A stretch of DNA of 33,516 bases, taken from the NCBI GenBank assembly GCA_040756475.1, contig JBFLZB010000012.1, positions 15,278 through 48,793 on the forward strand, given 5' to 3'. Positions 23,430-30,617 of the stretch are shown piece after piece; position 1 is the stretch's first letter; each line of letters begins with the position of its first letter. The notes beneath the pieces are model-generated. The model saw nothing but the letters and a program-made list of their open reading frames with translations, was not told the origin of the DNA and searched no databases. Position numbers and translations under genes: made by a program. Source of the stretch: Thermodesulfobacteriota bacterium. GTDB lineage: Bacteria; Desulfobacterota; Deferrisomatia; Deferrisomatales; JACRMM01.

Positions 23430-24895
23430 GCGAGTCGCCCAACCTCCTGGTCGATCGCCTCCTGATCTGCCGGCCCGTGTTCCCTGGCCCACCGTCCCAT
23501 CTTTTCCAGTGCCTCCCGGCCCGGGTACTTGAGAAGGCGCAAGTCCGTGGCATTCACCTGGGTATGTCCGCTGAAGCGGCGAAAGAACTCGTCCACCGCC
23601 GTGGAGTTGAGAAACGCGGCCAGGCCCCGCGCGAGATCCTCGGATAGGCCCCGCTTTCCCTGGTGGAAGACGTTGAGGTGATTCTCGAAACCGACCGCCG
23701 GCGCGCTCAGGGGCGGAGACACGTAGGCAACCACCCGCCGTCGCTCCTCCTTGGAGGAAAACCGCCGCACCACCACATACCACCCCACCGGATACAGCCA
23801 CTTGAGCGTTTCCGGTTGAAGCCGGATGGCGTTGGGCTTTTTCGTGTCCTTGGGCCAGAGGAGCGTTTCTCCTGCGAAGTGTCCCGGGTAGAGGAGCGGA
23901 ACCGCGCCAGGCTCTGGGTGCGGCCGCAGGTGCTCCTGCAAACGGAAATCGACGACCGGCCCCGTCGAGACCTCCAATCCGAGATCCTGAAGGGTGAACC
24001 GGACCGACGAGAGGGTTTGGATGTCTGGCCGCTCCGGGCAGGTGGGCACGTGGATGAACCGCTCCCCATCGCCGAGGTTTACGATCTCTTCGAAGGAAAA
24101 GACGTGTGAGGTTTCATCGGCGAAGGTGTCGTCGGCTGATGTGGATACCATGATGTCGCCCTGGGGCACCCCCTTGACGAGGTGAACGATGACGTTCTCC
24201 TGGAGGACGCCGTCTTCCTTGAATGCCTCCCGTCGGGAGGAGAAGAGATGAATGTGCCGGATCGCCGACTCGGTCAACAGGAGGTCACGGAAGGATCGGT
24301 AGTATGTTCCGTTGCAGAAGCTGCGCGGGATGATTGCTACCAGCTCGCCCCCAGGAGCCAGCAGTCTCAGGCAGAGGGCCGTGAAGGCGCTGTACAAATT
24401 GACAGTCTCGATGCCTACGCAGCTCAGGAGGTGGCGGTGTCGAGACCGGCTGTTAATCTTCTTGTAGGGTGGATTAAGGATGACGTGGGTAAAGGGCTCG
24501 GACCGGAATTGAATCCTATTTACCGCCTCCTCCACGAAATCGAACCGATGGATCTCGATCTGCAGATCCAAGCCCTTCGACCGGGCCTTGCACTCACAGG
24601 ACGTGAGCTGGGTCTCGAGGTACTCCCGAAGCACCGGATCGATTTCGTAGGCGGTCACTCGGGCCGGCCCCGAACCGCTCGCAGCACTCCAGCGGTCGAG
24701 AAACGCCACGGAGAGGGAACCGACTCCGGCGCCCGCGTCGAGGAGGCGCAGAGGGCCCCGGAGGCCCGTGAAGAGCGAGGCCATGTACCGAGCCACGCTC
24801 GACGGAGTCAGGAACTGGCCAAGCTGGGACCTGCGTTCCGGCTCGAGCCGAAGCGAGGCTTCTCGGCGAACCTCTTCGATGGAGTCGACCTGCAT
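23426..24895 (-). CDS. Adenine-N6 DNA methyltransferase of the PstI/BsuBI-type restriction-modification system
   Basis: 489 residues, close to M.PstI and M.BsuBI (about 500). An S-adenosylmethionine-binding motif LLDAGAGVGS lies at 51-60, preceded by LGQFLTPSSVARYMASLF, which is typical of gamma-type N6-adenine methylases. The catalytic NPPY is at 141-144, and the C-terminal ~200 residues form the target-recognition part. It methylates adenine in the recognition site and so protects the host. Start ATG 24895 or GTG 24898: AGGAGAGG lies 10 or 7 bases upstream respectively, so the GTG is a real alternative. No separate controller (C) protein is encoded. Codon use and G+C (near 55% around 24400-24560) differ from the neighbours. 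Confidence 0.92.
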   Translation of the reverse strand: MQVDSIEEVRREASLRLEPERRSQLGQFLTPSSVARYMASLFTGLRGPLRLLDAGAGVGSLSVAFLDRWSAASGSGPARVTAYEIDPVLREYLETQLTSCECKARSKGLDLQIEIHRFDFVEEAVNRIQFRSEPFTHVILNPPYKKINSRSRHRHLLSCVGIETVNLYSAFTALCLRLLAPGGELVAIIPRSFCNGTYYRSFRDLLLTESAIRHIHLFSSRREAFKEDGVLQENVIVHLVKGVPQGDIMVSTSADDTFADETSHVFSFEEIVNLGDGERFIHVPTCPERPDIQTLSSVRFTLQDLGLEVSTGPVVDFRLQEHLRPHPEPGAVPLLYPGHFAGETLLWPKDTKKPNAIRLQPETLKWLYPVGWYVVVRRFSSKEERRRVVAYVSPPLSAPAVGFENHLNVFHQGKRGLSEDLARGLAAFLNSTAVDEFFRRFSGHTQVNATDLRLLKYPGREALEKMGRWAREHGPADQEAIDQEVGRLA

Positions 24896-24974
24896 CACCC
24901 GGTTTCCTCTCCTGTTCCGCCCCCCCTCAGCCCCTCGAGAGCTTCTTCGCGGCGGCCCACTGGCCTTCGAGCCC

Positions 24975-25001
24975 GAGATCGCGAGTTCGGCCCGCGATCT
25001 C
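24975..25001. promoter_or_regulatory. Perfect 9-bp inverted repeat upstream of the restriction-modification operon
   Basis: GAGATCGCG (24975-24983) and CGCGATCTC (24993-25001) with a 9-base spacer, about 80 bases before the methyltransferase start. It could be an operator or an mRNA leader hairpin. No controller protein gene is present, so binding by the methyltransferase itself is one possibility. Confidence 0.45.
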
Positions 25002-25052
25002 TCCTTAGAACTCATCCTGCTCGAAGGCGGATACGAGTCGGGCCTCCCCATG

Positions 25053-25068
25053 GCTACCCCATGGTAGC
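25053..25068. other. Short palindromic site GCTACC-N4-GGTAGC
   Basis: GCTACC (25053-25058), CCAT, GGTAGC (25063-25068), in the gap between the nitroreductase and methyltransferase genes. It may be a small hairpin or protein site; no other support. Confidence 0.3.
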
Positions 25069-25119
25069 AAGGAGCGGCAAGACCTCAAAGCGCGCCCTTC
25101 CCCGCGGCCCGCAAGCGTC

Positions 25120-25178
25120 ACGGGGCACGGAACCGCAAGAGCGGGGCTCCGTGGCCTGTGCCCCGTCCCCCCGCTCTT
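25120..25178 (-). terminator. Terminator region of the RNase HI operon, with two competing stems
   Basis: Right at the nitroreductase stop (TAA 25177-25179), AAGAGCGGGG (minus strand 25178-25169) can pair with CCCCGCTCTT (25146-25137). A second stem, ACGGGGCAC (minus strand 25166-25158) with GTGCCCCGT (25128-25120), cannot form at the same time because the stems interlock. There is no long U tract. Confidence 0.6.
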
Positions 25179-25965
25179 ACGGCGTGGACGAGTGCCGGAA
25201 GGCCGCCACCCCGGGGGCCGGCAGCAACTCCCAGCTCCCCGTCCAACCGGCGGCCCGAGCCCCGAGCTCCGTGTGGAGGAGGGCGATGCCGCAGTCCAGG
25301 CGTTTGGGGATGGCGTAGGTGTCGGGGCCGTCGGCGCAGAGGACCAGGGTCTCGCCCTCCCGGCGAAACCGCCAGGGCTGGCGGTTGAGGGCCGAGGGGG
25401 CGAGGCGCGCTGCAGTTACGGCCCGGGCTGCCCAGGCGGGCCAGGAGCCGATCCCCGGGGCAAGCACCTCGGCGGGCTTTCGCTTGTGAGAGCGGGCGAT
25501 GCCGGCCATGAGGCGCTCCTCAAGCGTCTTCCTCTCCACGGGAAGCCCCACGGCCGCGACGGCCCAGACCCTCTCTCCAAGCCCCAGGGCCACCCGATCT
25601 CCCAGGGAGTCGGGGCGAAAGAGTCCTCCCACCCAGCAGGTGCCCAGGCCCAGGACCGTGGCCTCCAGCACGGCGGCCTCCCCCACGTACCCCACCTGGA
25701 CCTCGGAGCCGGCGGGCCCCACGAAGGCCAGGCAGCAGGGGGCGCCCCGGATGCTCCCGTAGCTCCCCACGATGCCTCGGAAGAGGTTCGGGGGGCAGGG
25801 GGAGACGGGGAGCGCCCGGGCGGCTCCCAGGGGGCGGAACCGGGCGCAGTGGTCCTCCAGGCGCTGGAGGAGCGAGGGATCCGGAGCGCGGGGCAGGTAT
25901 CGGCGGCGCGAGACGCGCGCCGCAATTGCCCTTTCCCAGCGCCCGACCGGCAACTCTCCGTTCAT
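25177..25965 (-). CDS. TM1586-type nitroreductase-like protein
   Basis: 262 residues. RRYLPRAPDPSLLQRLEDHC near the start and VGYVGEAAVLEATVLGLGTCWVGG in the middle, then PSALNRQPWRFRREG (the Asn-Arg-Gln-Pro flavin-contact motif) and LDCGIALLHTELGARAAG, fit the nitroreductase fold, specifically the duplicated TM1586 family (PF14512-like). It is an FMN-dependent oxidoreductase of unknown substrate. ATG 25965 overlaps the nucleotidyltransferase stop by ATGA. Long open frames upstream and on the opposite strand are shadows. Confidence 0.85.
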   Translation of the reverse strand: MNGELPVGRWERAIAARVSRRRYLPRAPDPSLLQRLEDHCARFRPLGAARALPVSPCPPNLFRGIVGSYGSIRGAPCCLAFVGPAGSEVQVGYVGEAAVLEATVLGLGTCWVGGLFRPDSLGDRVALGLGERVWAVAAVGLPVERKTLEERLMAGIARSHKRKPAEVLAPGIGSWPAWAARAVTAARLAPSALNRQPWRFRREGETLVLCADGPDTYAIPKRLDCGIALLHTELGARAAGWTGSWELLPAPGVAAFRHSSTP

Positions 25966-26996
25966 CGCTCCCCCTGTGCGGCTGCGGGGAGCGTGCTCCC
26001 CGACGGCGACAGGACTGCCCCGCGCAGCCGCCCCTGCTCCCAAGACGCCCCGGCCCAGAGGACCGAATCCTGCGCGCGTGCCCCGGGCCCGAGGCGGGCG
26101 CCGGCTCCCAGGACGGCAAAGGGCCCCGCCCGGGCTCCGGCCTCCACCCGGGCCTCCGGCCCAAGGAAAGACGGCCCCACCAGGCGCCCCCCTTCCGGCG
26201 TCGCCTCCTCCCCCGAAACCAGGCGGCCGGGAAGCCCCGGCGGGAGCACGCCCCGGGAAAGGACCTCCCGGTGGGCGCCCAGGTACCGCTCCGGGGTGCC
26301 GAGATCGCTCCAGAAGGCGTCTTCCGGGGGGAAGTAGCCCTGGAGGTGCACTCCTTCGGCCACCAGGTGCCGGTGCACGTCGGCGTTGATGCAGTGGGGC
26401 CGCTCGGGAAGGCGCGCCAGGATCTCCGGCTCCAGGGCGTGAACCCCGGTGAACTCGCAGGGCGTTCCGGGCCTGGAGCCCGGGGCCCGGGCTCCGAGGA
26501 AGCCCACGATCCGCCCCGCGGCATCCGCCTCGATGGGCGCCGAGCTCCCGGGGGGCAGGGGGCGCAGAGCCAGGGTGGCGGCCGCCCCGGTCTCCCGGTG
26601 GCACCGGAGAAGGTCGGGGAGGTCGAGCTCCTGGTAGGTGTCGCCGTTGGCGAGCAGGAAGGTCCCCCCCGAGAGGAGCCCCCGCCAGGGAAGGAGGGCG
26701 CCCCCCGTGCCCTGGATCACCTCCTCGGTGCTCCACCACACCCGAAGATCCTCCGGGATCCAGGGCTCCAGGGCCTCCCGCAGGCGCTCCGGCAGGTGGT
26801 GGAGGTTCACGATGGCTTCCCGGACGCCGGCCCCCCCCAGGGCACGCAGCACGTGGGCCGCGAGCGGCACCCCGAAAAAGGGCCAGCCGGGCTTGGGGAG
26901 CTCCAGGCTCAGGGGCCGCAGGCGGGTGCCGAACCCGGCGGCCAGCACCACGGCCCGGAGGCCGGGCCCTTCAATAGTCACCGATGCCGCCGTCAC
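25962..26996 (-). CDS. Sugar-1-phosphate nucleotidyltransferase
   Basis: 344 residues. The catalytic start LRAVVLAAGFGTRLRPL contains the GxGTRL nucleotide-binding loop, followed by ELPKPGWPFFGVPL, LANGDTYQELD (the metal-binding Asp) and FWSDLGTPERYLGAH. The last ~90 residues contain GPSFLGPEARVEAGARAGPFAVLG repeats, a left-handed beta-helix as in GlmU or mannose-1-phosphate guanylyltransferases. It activates a sugar phosphate with NTP for cell-wall or polysaccharide synthesis; MurU-like or ManC-like roles are both possible. The start is GTG 26996, overlapping the rnhA stop by GTGA; the frame stays open to 27470 but that is out of frame with rnhA. Confidence 0.88.
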   Translation of the reverse strand: MTAASVTIEGPGLRAVVLAAGFGTRLRPLSLELPKPGWPFFGVPLAAHVLRALGGAGVREAIVNLHHLPERLREALEPWIPEDLRVWWSTEEVIQGTGGALLPWRGLLSGGTFLLANGDTYQELDLPDLLRCHRETGAAATLALRPLPPGSSAPIEADAAGRIVGFLGARAPGSRPGTPCEFTGVHALEPEILARLPERPHCINADVHRHLVAEGVHLQGYFPPEDAFWSDLGTPERYLGAHREVLSRGVLPPGLPGRLVSGEEATPEGGRLVGPSFLGPEARVEAGARAGPFAVLGAGARLGPGARAQDSVLWAGASWEQGRLRGAVLSPSGSTLPAAAQGER

Positions 26997-27739
26997 CGGG
27001 GGCCCCTTGCCCCGAGTCCCAGCCGCCGGGCGTCGTCGTCGGATACGCCCCAGGCGGCGAGCAACTCCGCCAGCTCCCCGGCGCTTCTCACCTTCCGATA
27101 CTTCGCGCCCCGCGCCCCCTTCACCCACTCCTCGCAATCGGCCCAGTCGAGATGCACGCGAAGCTCCCCGTCCACGAGGCTGAGGTACAGGGGGTAGGAC
27201 AGGCCCTCGGGAAGCTTCGACGGCGGGGCGCTCTCCCGGATCCCCGAGATCCAGCTCCCGTCCCCGGAGCGCAGCTCGGGCACCTGGCCCCGGGAGAAGG
27301 CCACCGCGATGGCGTCGCACCGCTCGTTCAAGGCATGTCCCGCGTGGCCACGCACGTGCTCCCAGGTCACCGGGGCGCCAGGGCGCCGGCACAAGGCATC
27401 CAGGGCCTCCCACAGGTCCCGGTTGAGCACCTCGTTGCCGTCGGCCTTGCGCCACCCGCGGCGCTTCCACGCGTGGATCCAGCGCGAGATGCCGTCGTGG
27501 AGGTACTTGGAGTCGGTCACCACGTGGGCCCTCTCCGCCGGGCCCACGGCCCCCAGTCCCTCGACGGCGGCCCGCATCTCCATGCGGTTGTTGGTGGTGT
27601 GCGCCTCGGCGCCCCCGAGCTCCTCATAGCGCCCTCCCCGAACGAGCACCGCCGCCCACCCGCCGGGGCCGGGGTTTCCGGCACAGGCGCCGTCGGTGTA
27701 GATCCAGACGTCGGCCTGCTTTGCGCGTGGTTCCGGCAT
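26993..27739 (-). CDS. rnhA: Ribonuclease HI with a C-terminal hybrid-binding (viroplasmin-like) domain
   Basis: 248 residues, about 95 longer than E. coli RNase HI. Residues 10-148 are the catalytic domain with all key residues: D16 (YTDGACAGNPG), E54 (NNRMEM), D76 (VTDSKY), H132 and D142 (RGHAGH... RCD). Residues about 182-235 (LYLSLVDGELRVHLDWADCE, WVKGARGAKYRKVRSAGEL) resemble the RNA/DNA hybrid-binding domain (PF01693), which in eukaryotic RNase H1 and many bacterial enzymes is N-terminal. The enzyme cuts RNA in RNA-DNA hybrids. ATG 27739 starts a three-gene overlapping operon. The gap upstream holds repeat copy 2. Confidence 0.9.
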   Translation of the reverse strand: MPEPRAKQADVWIYTDGACAGNPGPGGWAAVLVRGGRYEELGGAEAHTTNNRMEMRAAVEGLGAVGPAERAHVVTDSKYLHDGISRWIHAWKRRGWRKADGNEVLNRDLWEALDALCRRPGAPVTWEHVRGHAGHALNERCDAIAVAFSRGQVPELRSGDGSWISGIRESAPPSKLPEGLSYPLYLSLVDGELRVHLDWADCEEWVKGARGAKYRKVRSAGELAELLAAWGVSDDDARRLGLGARGPR

Positions 27740-27835
27740 GAGCCCTCTTCTTTCCGTGTGCTCCACTGTGGCACGGCAACGGGTCCGCTCTGCCCCCATG
27801 GGCAAGGGTCCCAAATCCACCACCTCTTTTCGGGG

Positions 27836-28031
27836 GTCCAAAATCCACCACCAAATCTTTGAGGCGGGGTCCGGGAGTCCTGGAGCGCAGCCCGGTGCCG
27901 CCTCGACCGAACCGCGGCAGCGAGGCCGAAACCGGTGAGGCTCGGCGCGCCGGATCCCTCGGCTACGCGGCCTCCGAACATCGCGGATTACGGGGCGGAG
28001 CGCAAGGACTCCCGGACCCCGCTTGCCACCC
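27836..28031 (+). repeat. Dispersed structured repeat, copy 2
   Basis: Second copy of the element at 549-751, same orientation, again in a divergent intergenic region (27740-28141). Its end arms are perfectly complementary over 18 bases: 27864-27881 (GCGGGGTCCGGGAGTCCT) with 28005-28022. The internal helix GCCTCG 27900-27905 with CGAGGC 27921-27926 is kept, and the block from GGCTACGC through GGCGGAGCGCAAGG is nearly identical to copy 1. Its A/T-rich left end has further partial units of CCAAATCCACCACC (also just outside, near 27810). No protein is called. Confidence 0.8.
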
Positions 28032-28066
28032 AGGGTCGCGGTAGGGATCCTGGGGGTTGCCCCGCG

Positions 28067-28096
28067 TTGACACGCCGGTCGCCGCCCTTCTACCCT
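28067..28096 (+). promoter_or_regulatory. Candidate sigma-70-type promoter for the TPR gene
   Basis: TTGACA (28067-28072, perfect -35), 18 bases, TACCCT (28091-28096). It lies between repeat copy 2 and the TPR start, giving a leader of about 40 bases with a GGGAGG ribosome site. The spacing is the same as for the promoter at 17033. Confidence 0.5.
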
Positions 28097-28141
28097 GAGC
28101 GCGCACGGTTTTCGAGCTTTTTCCGACGAAGGGAGGCGCCC

Positions 28142-29455
28142 ATGGCGTTCGGCTGGTTCTCGGGCAAGAAGGACCCGGCGGGCAAGGCACTGGAAAAGGC
28201 CGACCGGCTCGCGGGGCAAGGCCGGTGGGCCGAGGCCCTCTCCTACTACGAAGAAGCCCGGGACGCGGCTTCGGGGTCCGAGCCGGCGCGCAACGGGGTG
28301 CGCGCCTGCCGGGAGCAGCTCGTGGCCTTCAACCTCTCGGAGGCCGCAGCCTACGAGACAGCGGGCGATCCCGGCAAGGCCCGGGAGCACGCCGCCCTGG
28401 CACTGGACCTGGCGGCGGGCGAGGCGGCGCTGGCTTCCCGCGCCCGGCAAGTGCTCGACCGGCTCGAAGGACCCGGGGCTGCGTCCGCTGCGAGCCCGGC
28501 CGCGCCGGGACGCCTCTTCCCTCCCTCCTGCGGGTGCTCCGCACCCTGCGGCCCGGGAGAAGCTGCCGAAGGCGAGGGGGAGGCGCCGGTGGAGGACCTC
28601 TACGGGTTCTACCTGGAGGCCCTGTCCCCGGAAGAGCGCGATGCCTTCGAGGCCCTGGAGGGGGAAGGCGACTTCCCGGAGGGGTTCGTGCTCTTGCAGC
28701 AGGGGGAGACCCGCCTGGCACGCCCCTTGCTTGAGGCCGCCCGGAGCGCGTACCCGACCCAGCCCGGACCCCACTACGCGCTGGGCCTCTTGGCCGCCCT
28801 CGAGAAAGACCCGGAGGCGGCCGGACGCTACTTCGCCCAAGCCCTGGAGGTGGGCCCCGGCTTCTCCCCCGCTGCCCACCACCGGGCCGACGTGCTCCGG
28901 GAGAGCGGCAGCCCGGCCGAGGGCGCCGCGTTCCTGCGCCGGTGGCTCCAGGGGCATCCGGACGACGGCGAGGCCTGGGTGCTCCTGGCCGCCTGCTCCC
29001 TGGAGGCGGGTGACCCCGCTGCCTGCCTGGAGGCATCCGAGGAGGGGGCCCGCCGCATGCCGCCGGCGGACCCCCGGGCGAACCTCCTCAAGGCCCGGGC
29101 CCTCCGCCGGCTCGGCCGCCCCGACCAGGCCCTGGGCGCCCTGCAGGCCGTGGCGGCCCGGCGCCCCGACCTGCTGGAGGCCCTGGTGCCCATCGGAGAC
29201 ATCCTGCTGGAGAAGGGCGGGGCTTCCGCCGAGCGCGCGGCCGAGGTCTTCAAGCGCTGCTACCGCCTGGACCCCGAGCGGGGCTGGGTGTACCGGCTGC
29301 GCCTGGCCCAGGCCTACGCCGCCCGGGGCTGGCCGGCCGAGGCGAAGGACATGCTGGCCGAGGCCCGCGCGGAGCTTCCCGACGCGCCCGAGGCCCGGGA
29401 ACGCTGGGAAGAGGTGCGGCGGATACTGGAGGGAAGCGCCGCCAAGGGGCCTTGA
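28142..29455 (+). CDS. TPR-repeat protein
   Basis: 437 residues, soluble, with no signal peptide. Helical repeats of TPR type run from about 15 to 110 (KALEKADRLAGQGRWAEALS, AAAYETAGDPGKAREHAALA) and again from about 185 to 430 (PGPHYALGLLAALEKDPEAA, RALRRLGRPDQALGALQAVA, AQAYAARGWPAEAKDMLAEA). Between them is a Pro/Gly-rich linker with a small cysteine cluster (CGCSAPC near 130-137). It is a scaffold or assembly protein of unknown partner. ATG 28142 has GGGAGG upstream; the open frame reaches further back only through the repeat element. Confidence 0.85.
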   Translation: MAFGWFSGKKDPAGKALEKADRLAGQGRWAEALSYYEEARDAASGSEPARNGVRACREQLVAFNLSEAAAYETAGDPGKAREHAALALDLAAGEAALASRARQVLDRLEGPGAASAASPAAPGRLFPPSCGCSAPCGPGEAAEGEGEAPVEDLYGFYLEALSPEERDAFEALEGEGDFPEGFVLLQQGETRLARPLLEAARSAYPTQPGPHYALGLLAALEKDPEAAGRYFAQALEVGPGFSPAAHHRADVLRESGSPAEGAAFLRRWLQGHPDDGEAWVLLAACSLEAGDPAACLEASEEGARRMPPADPRANLLKARALRRLGRPDQALGALQAVAARRPDLLEALVPIGDILLEKGGASAERAAEVFKRCYRLDPERGWVYRLRLAQAYAARGWPAEAKDMLAEARAELPDAPEARERWEEVRRILEGSAAKGP

Positions 29456-29469
29456 GGAAGGGGGGCAGG

Positions 29470-29501
29470 CCCCGTTCGCGGGCAAGCCCGCTCCTACGGG
29501 G
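29470..29501. repeat. REP-like palindrome
   Basis: GCGGGCAAGCCCGC (29478-29491) nested in outer arms CCCCGT (29470-29475) and ACGGGG (29496-29501). It closely resembles the repetitive extragenic palindromes of Pseudomonas (form TTCGCGGGCAAGCCCGCTCCTAC), which are moved by RAYT transposases. It lies just after the TPR stop, a usual REP position. Confidence 0.75.
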
Positions 29502-29514
29502 CGAGGGGTGATCC

Positions 29515-29556
29515 TAATCGGTATCGGTATCGGGATCGGGATCGATTTCGATGTCG
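29515..29556 (+). repeat. Degenerate hexamer array (NNNTCG x7)
   Basis: Seven in-phase hexamers ending TCG: taatcg, gtatcg twice, ggatcg twice, atttcg, atgtcg, then decaying. It lies between the REP palindrome and the terminator. Confidence 0.7.
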
Positions 29557-29571
29557 ATGGTGATGCCGACA

Positions 29572-29608
29572 AAGGCCCCCTCCCGGGCACGTGACGGGAG
29601 GGGGCCTT
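29572..29608. terminator. Strong bidirectional terminator
   Basis: A perfect 13-bp stem, AAGGCCCCCTCCC (29572-29584) with its complement at 29596-29608, and an 11-base loop. It sits between the convergent TPR gene and the minus-strand lipoprotein gene and can serve both. Confidence 0.85.
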
Positions 29609-29663
29609 CGGAACGGGTAGCCGTGCGGGCAGCCCACCCGGCCCGCGGGCACCTGGCCCCGGG

Positions 29664-30125
29664 CTACTGCTGGATCTTCCAGGAGCCGTCGGGCTGGCGG
29701 CAGGCGGTGCCGTAGGCGCTCTCCTTGCGCCCACCCACCATCACCTCGGTCTGGTACTCCCGGCAGTACTGGCCGGCCGCCGCCTGGTAGGTGCGAGTGG
29801 GGGTGACGGCCACGGTGTTGCCCGTGTCGGGATTCACCCACTGGGAGGTCTGTCCGCTGCGATTGACTTCGAGCACCTGCTGGGCCATGAGTTCGTCGGT
29901 GCGGTCGATGGAGCGCCCGATCTCCTGCCCGATGACCGCCCCCAGGATCGTCCCCGCGATGATGGCCGCGGTGCGCCCGTGCCCGCCCCCCACCTGGGCC
30001 CCCAGGATACCTCCTCCCACGCCGCCCAGGACGGTGCCGATCTCGGCCTTCCTGGGAGGTGCGGAGCACCCCACCAGGACCACCAGCAACGGCAGGCTCA
30101 ACCACCTCATCCATCTCTTGTTCAC
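29664..30125 (-). CDS. 17-kDa surface-antigen-like lipoprotein (glycine-zipper)
   Basis: 153 residues. Signal peptide with lipobox LVGC (C20), then a glycine zipper (EIGTVLGGVGGGILGAQVGG, and IAGTILGAVIGQEIGRSID), then a C-terminal beta-type domain beginning WVNPDTGNTVAVTPTRTY and ending REYQTEVMVGGRKESAYGTACRQPDGSWKI. This is the RT0821/Lpp0805 or rickettsial 17-kDa antigen pattern: an outer-membrane-associated lipoprotein of unknown function. The start is GTG 30125 with AGGAG 8 bases upstream. It is last in a four-gene minus-strand set. Confidence 0.88.
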   Translation of the reverse strand: MNKRWMRWLSLPLLVVLVGCSAPPRKAEIGTVLGGVGGGILGAQVGGGHGRTAAIIAGTILGAVIGQEIGRSIDRTDELMAQQVLEVNRSGQTSQWVNPDTGNTVAVTPTRTYQAAAGQYCREYQTEVMVGGRKESAYGTACRQPDGSWKIQQ

Positions 30126-30209
30126 GATCTGCTCTCCTCTCTGGGTAACCGCGGCCTCGAAGTGCCTGCGCCACCCAGCGTGCCACCGCGGCAGGCGCTC
30201 GGCAAGACG

Positions 30210-30617
30210 CTACCGCTCCAGCGGAAGCCCCCGGCGCGACCAGTCCACCACTCCGCCGGGGTAGTTCGCCACCCACGGGTACCCCATCTGGTCTAGGTAT
30301 CGGGCCACCGCGGCGCTGCGCACGCCGCTGGCGCACACCACGACCACCTTGCTCCTGGCGGGGATGTCGGCCAGGCGGGCGGGCACGTCGTTCATGGGAA
30401 TCCACACGGAGCCGGGGATGCGTCCGCCGGCCCACTCCCTCCGGGTGCGCACGTCCAGGAGGAACACCTCTCCCCCTTCCTGGCCCAACAGGGCCCGGAG
30501 CTGGGGCGCCTCGAGGGGGGGCTTCAAGGCGCCCGCGGCCGGACCGCCTGCCAGGAGCAGAAGCACGCCGGCGACGAGCAGCACTATGCAGTACAAACGC
30601 GATCGGACGTACACCAT
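30210..30617 (-). CDS. Exported rhodanese-domain protein
   Basis: 135 residues. A hydrophobic N-terminal segment (about 8-30) serves as signal peptide or anchor, with no strong lipobox. The single rhodanese domain has LLDVRTRREWAGGRIPGS (53-70), the active-site cysteine C95 in VVCASGVRS and the closing GYPWVANYPGGVVDW. It would transfer sulfane sulfur or sense thiols in the periplasm. Start ATG 30617 has GAGAGGGA upstream. A 71-base gap separates it from the cupin gene. In this neighbourhood it fits an envelope thiol theme with the thioredoxin-fold protein. Confidence 0.88.
   Translation of the reverse strand: MVYVRSRLYCIVLLVAGVLLLLAGGPAAGALKPPLEAPQLRALLGQEGGEVFLLDVRTRREWAGGRIPGSVWIPMNDVPARLADIPARSKVVVVCASGVRSAAVARYLDQMGYPWVANYPGGVVDWSRRGLPLER

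Noticed and set aside
27935-28141. N-terminal extension of the TPR gene through the repeat
   Set aside because: The extension is translated repeat sequence; ATG 28142 has GGGAGG and a promoter at 28067.
29515-29568. Could the hexamer array be a CRISPR remnant?
   Set aside because: Units are 6 bases with no spacers; it is simple-sequence repetition.
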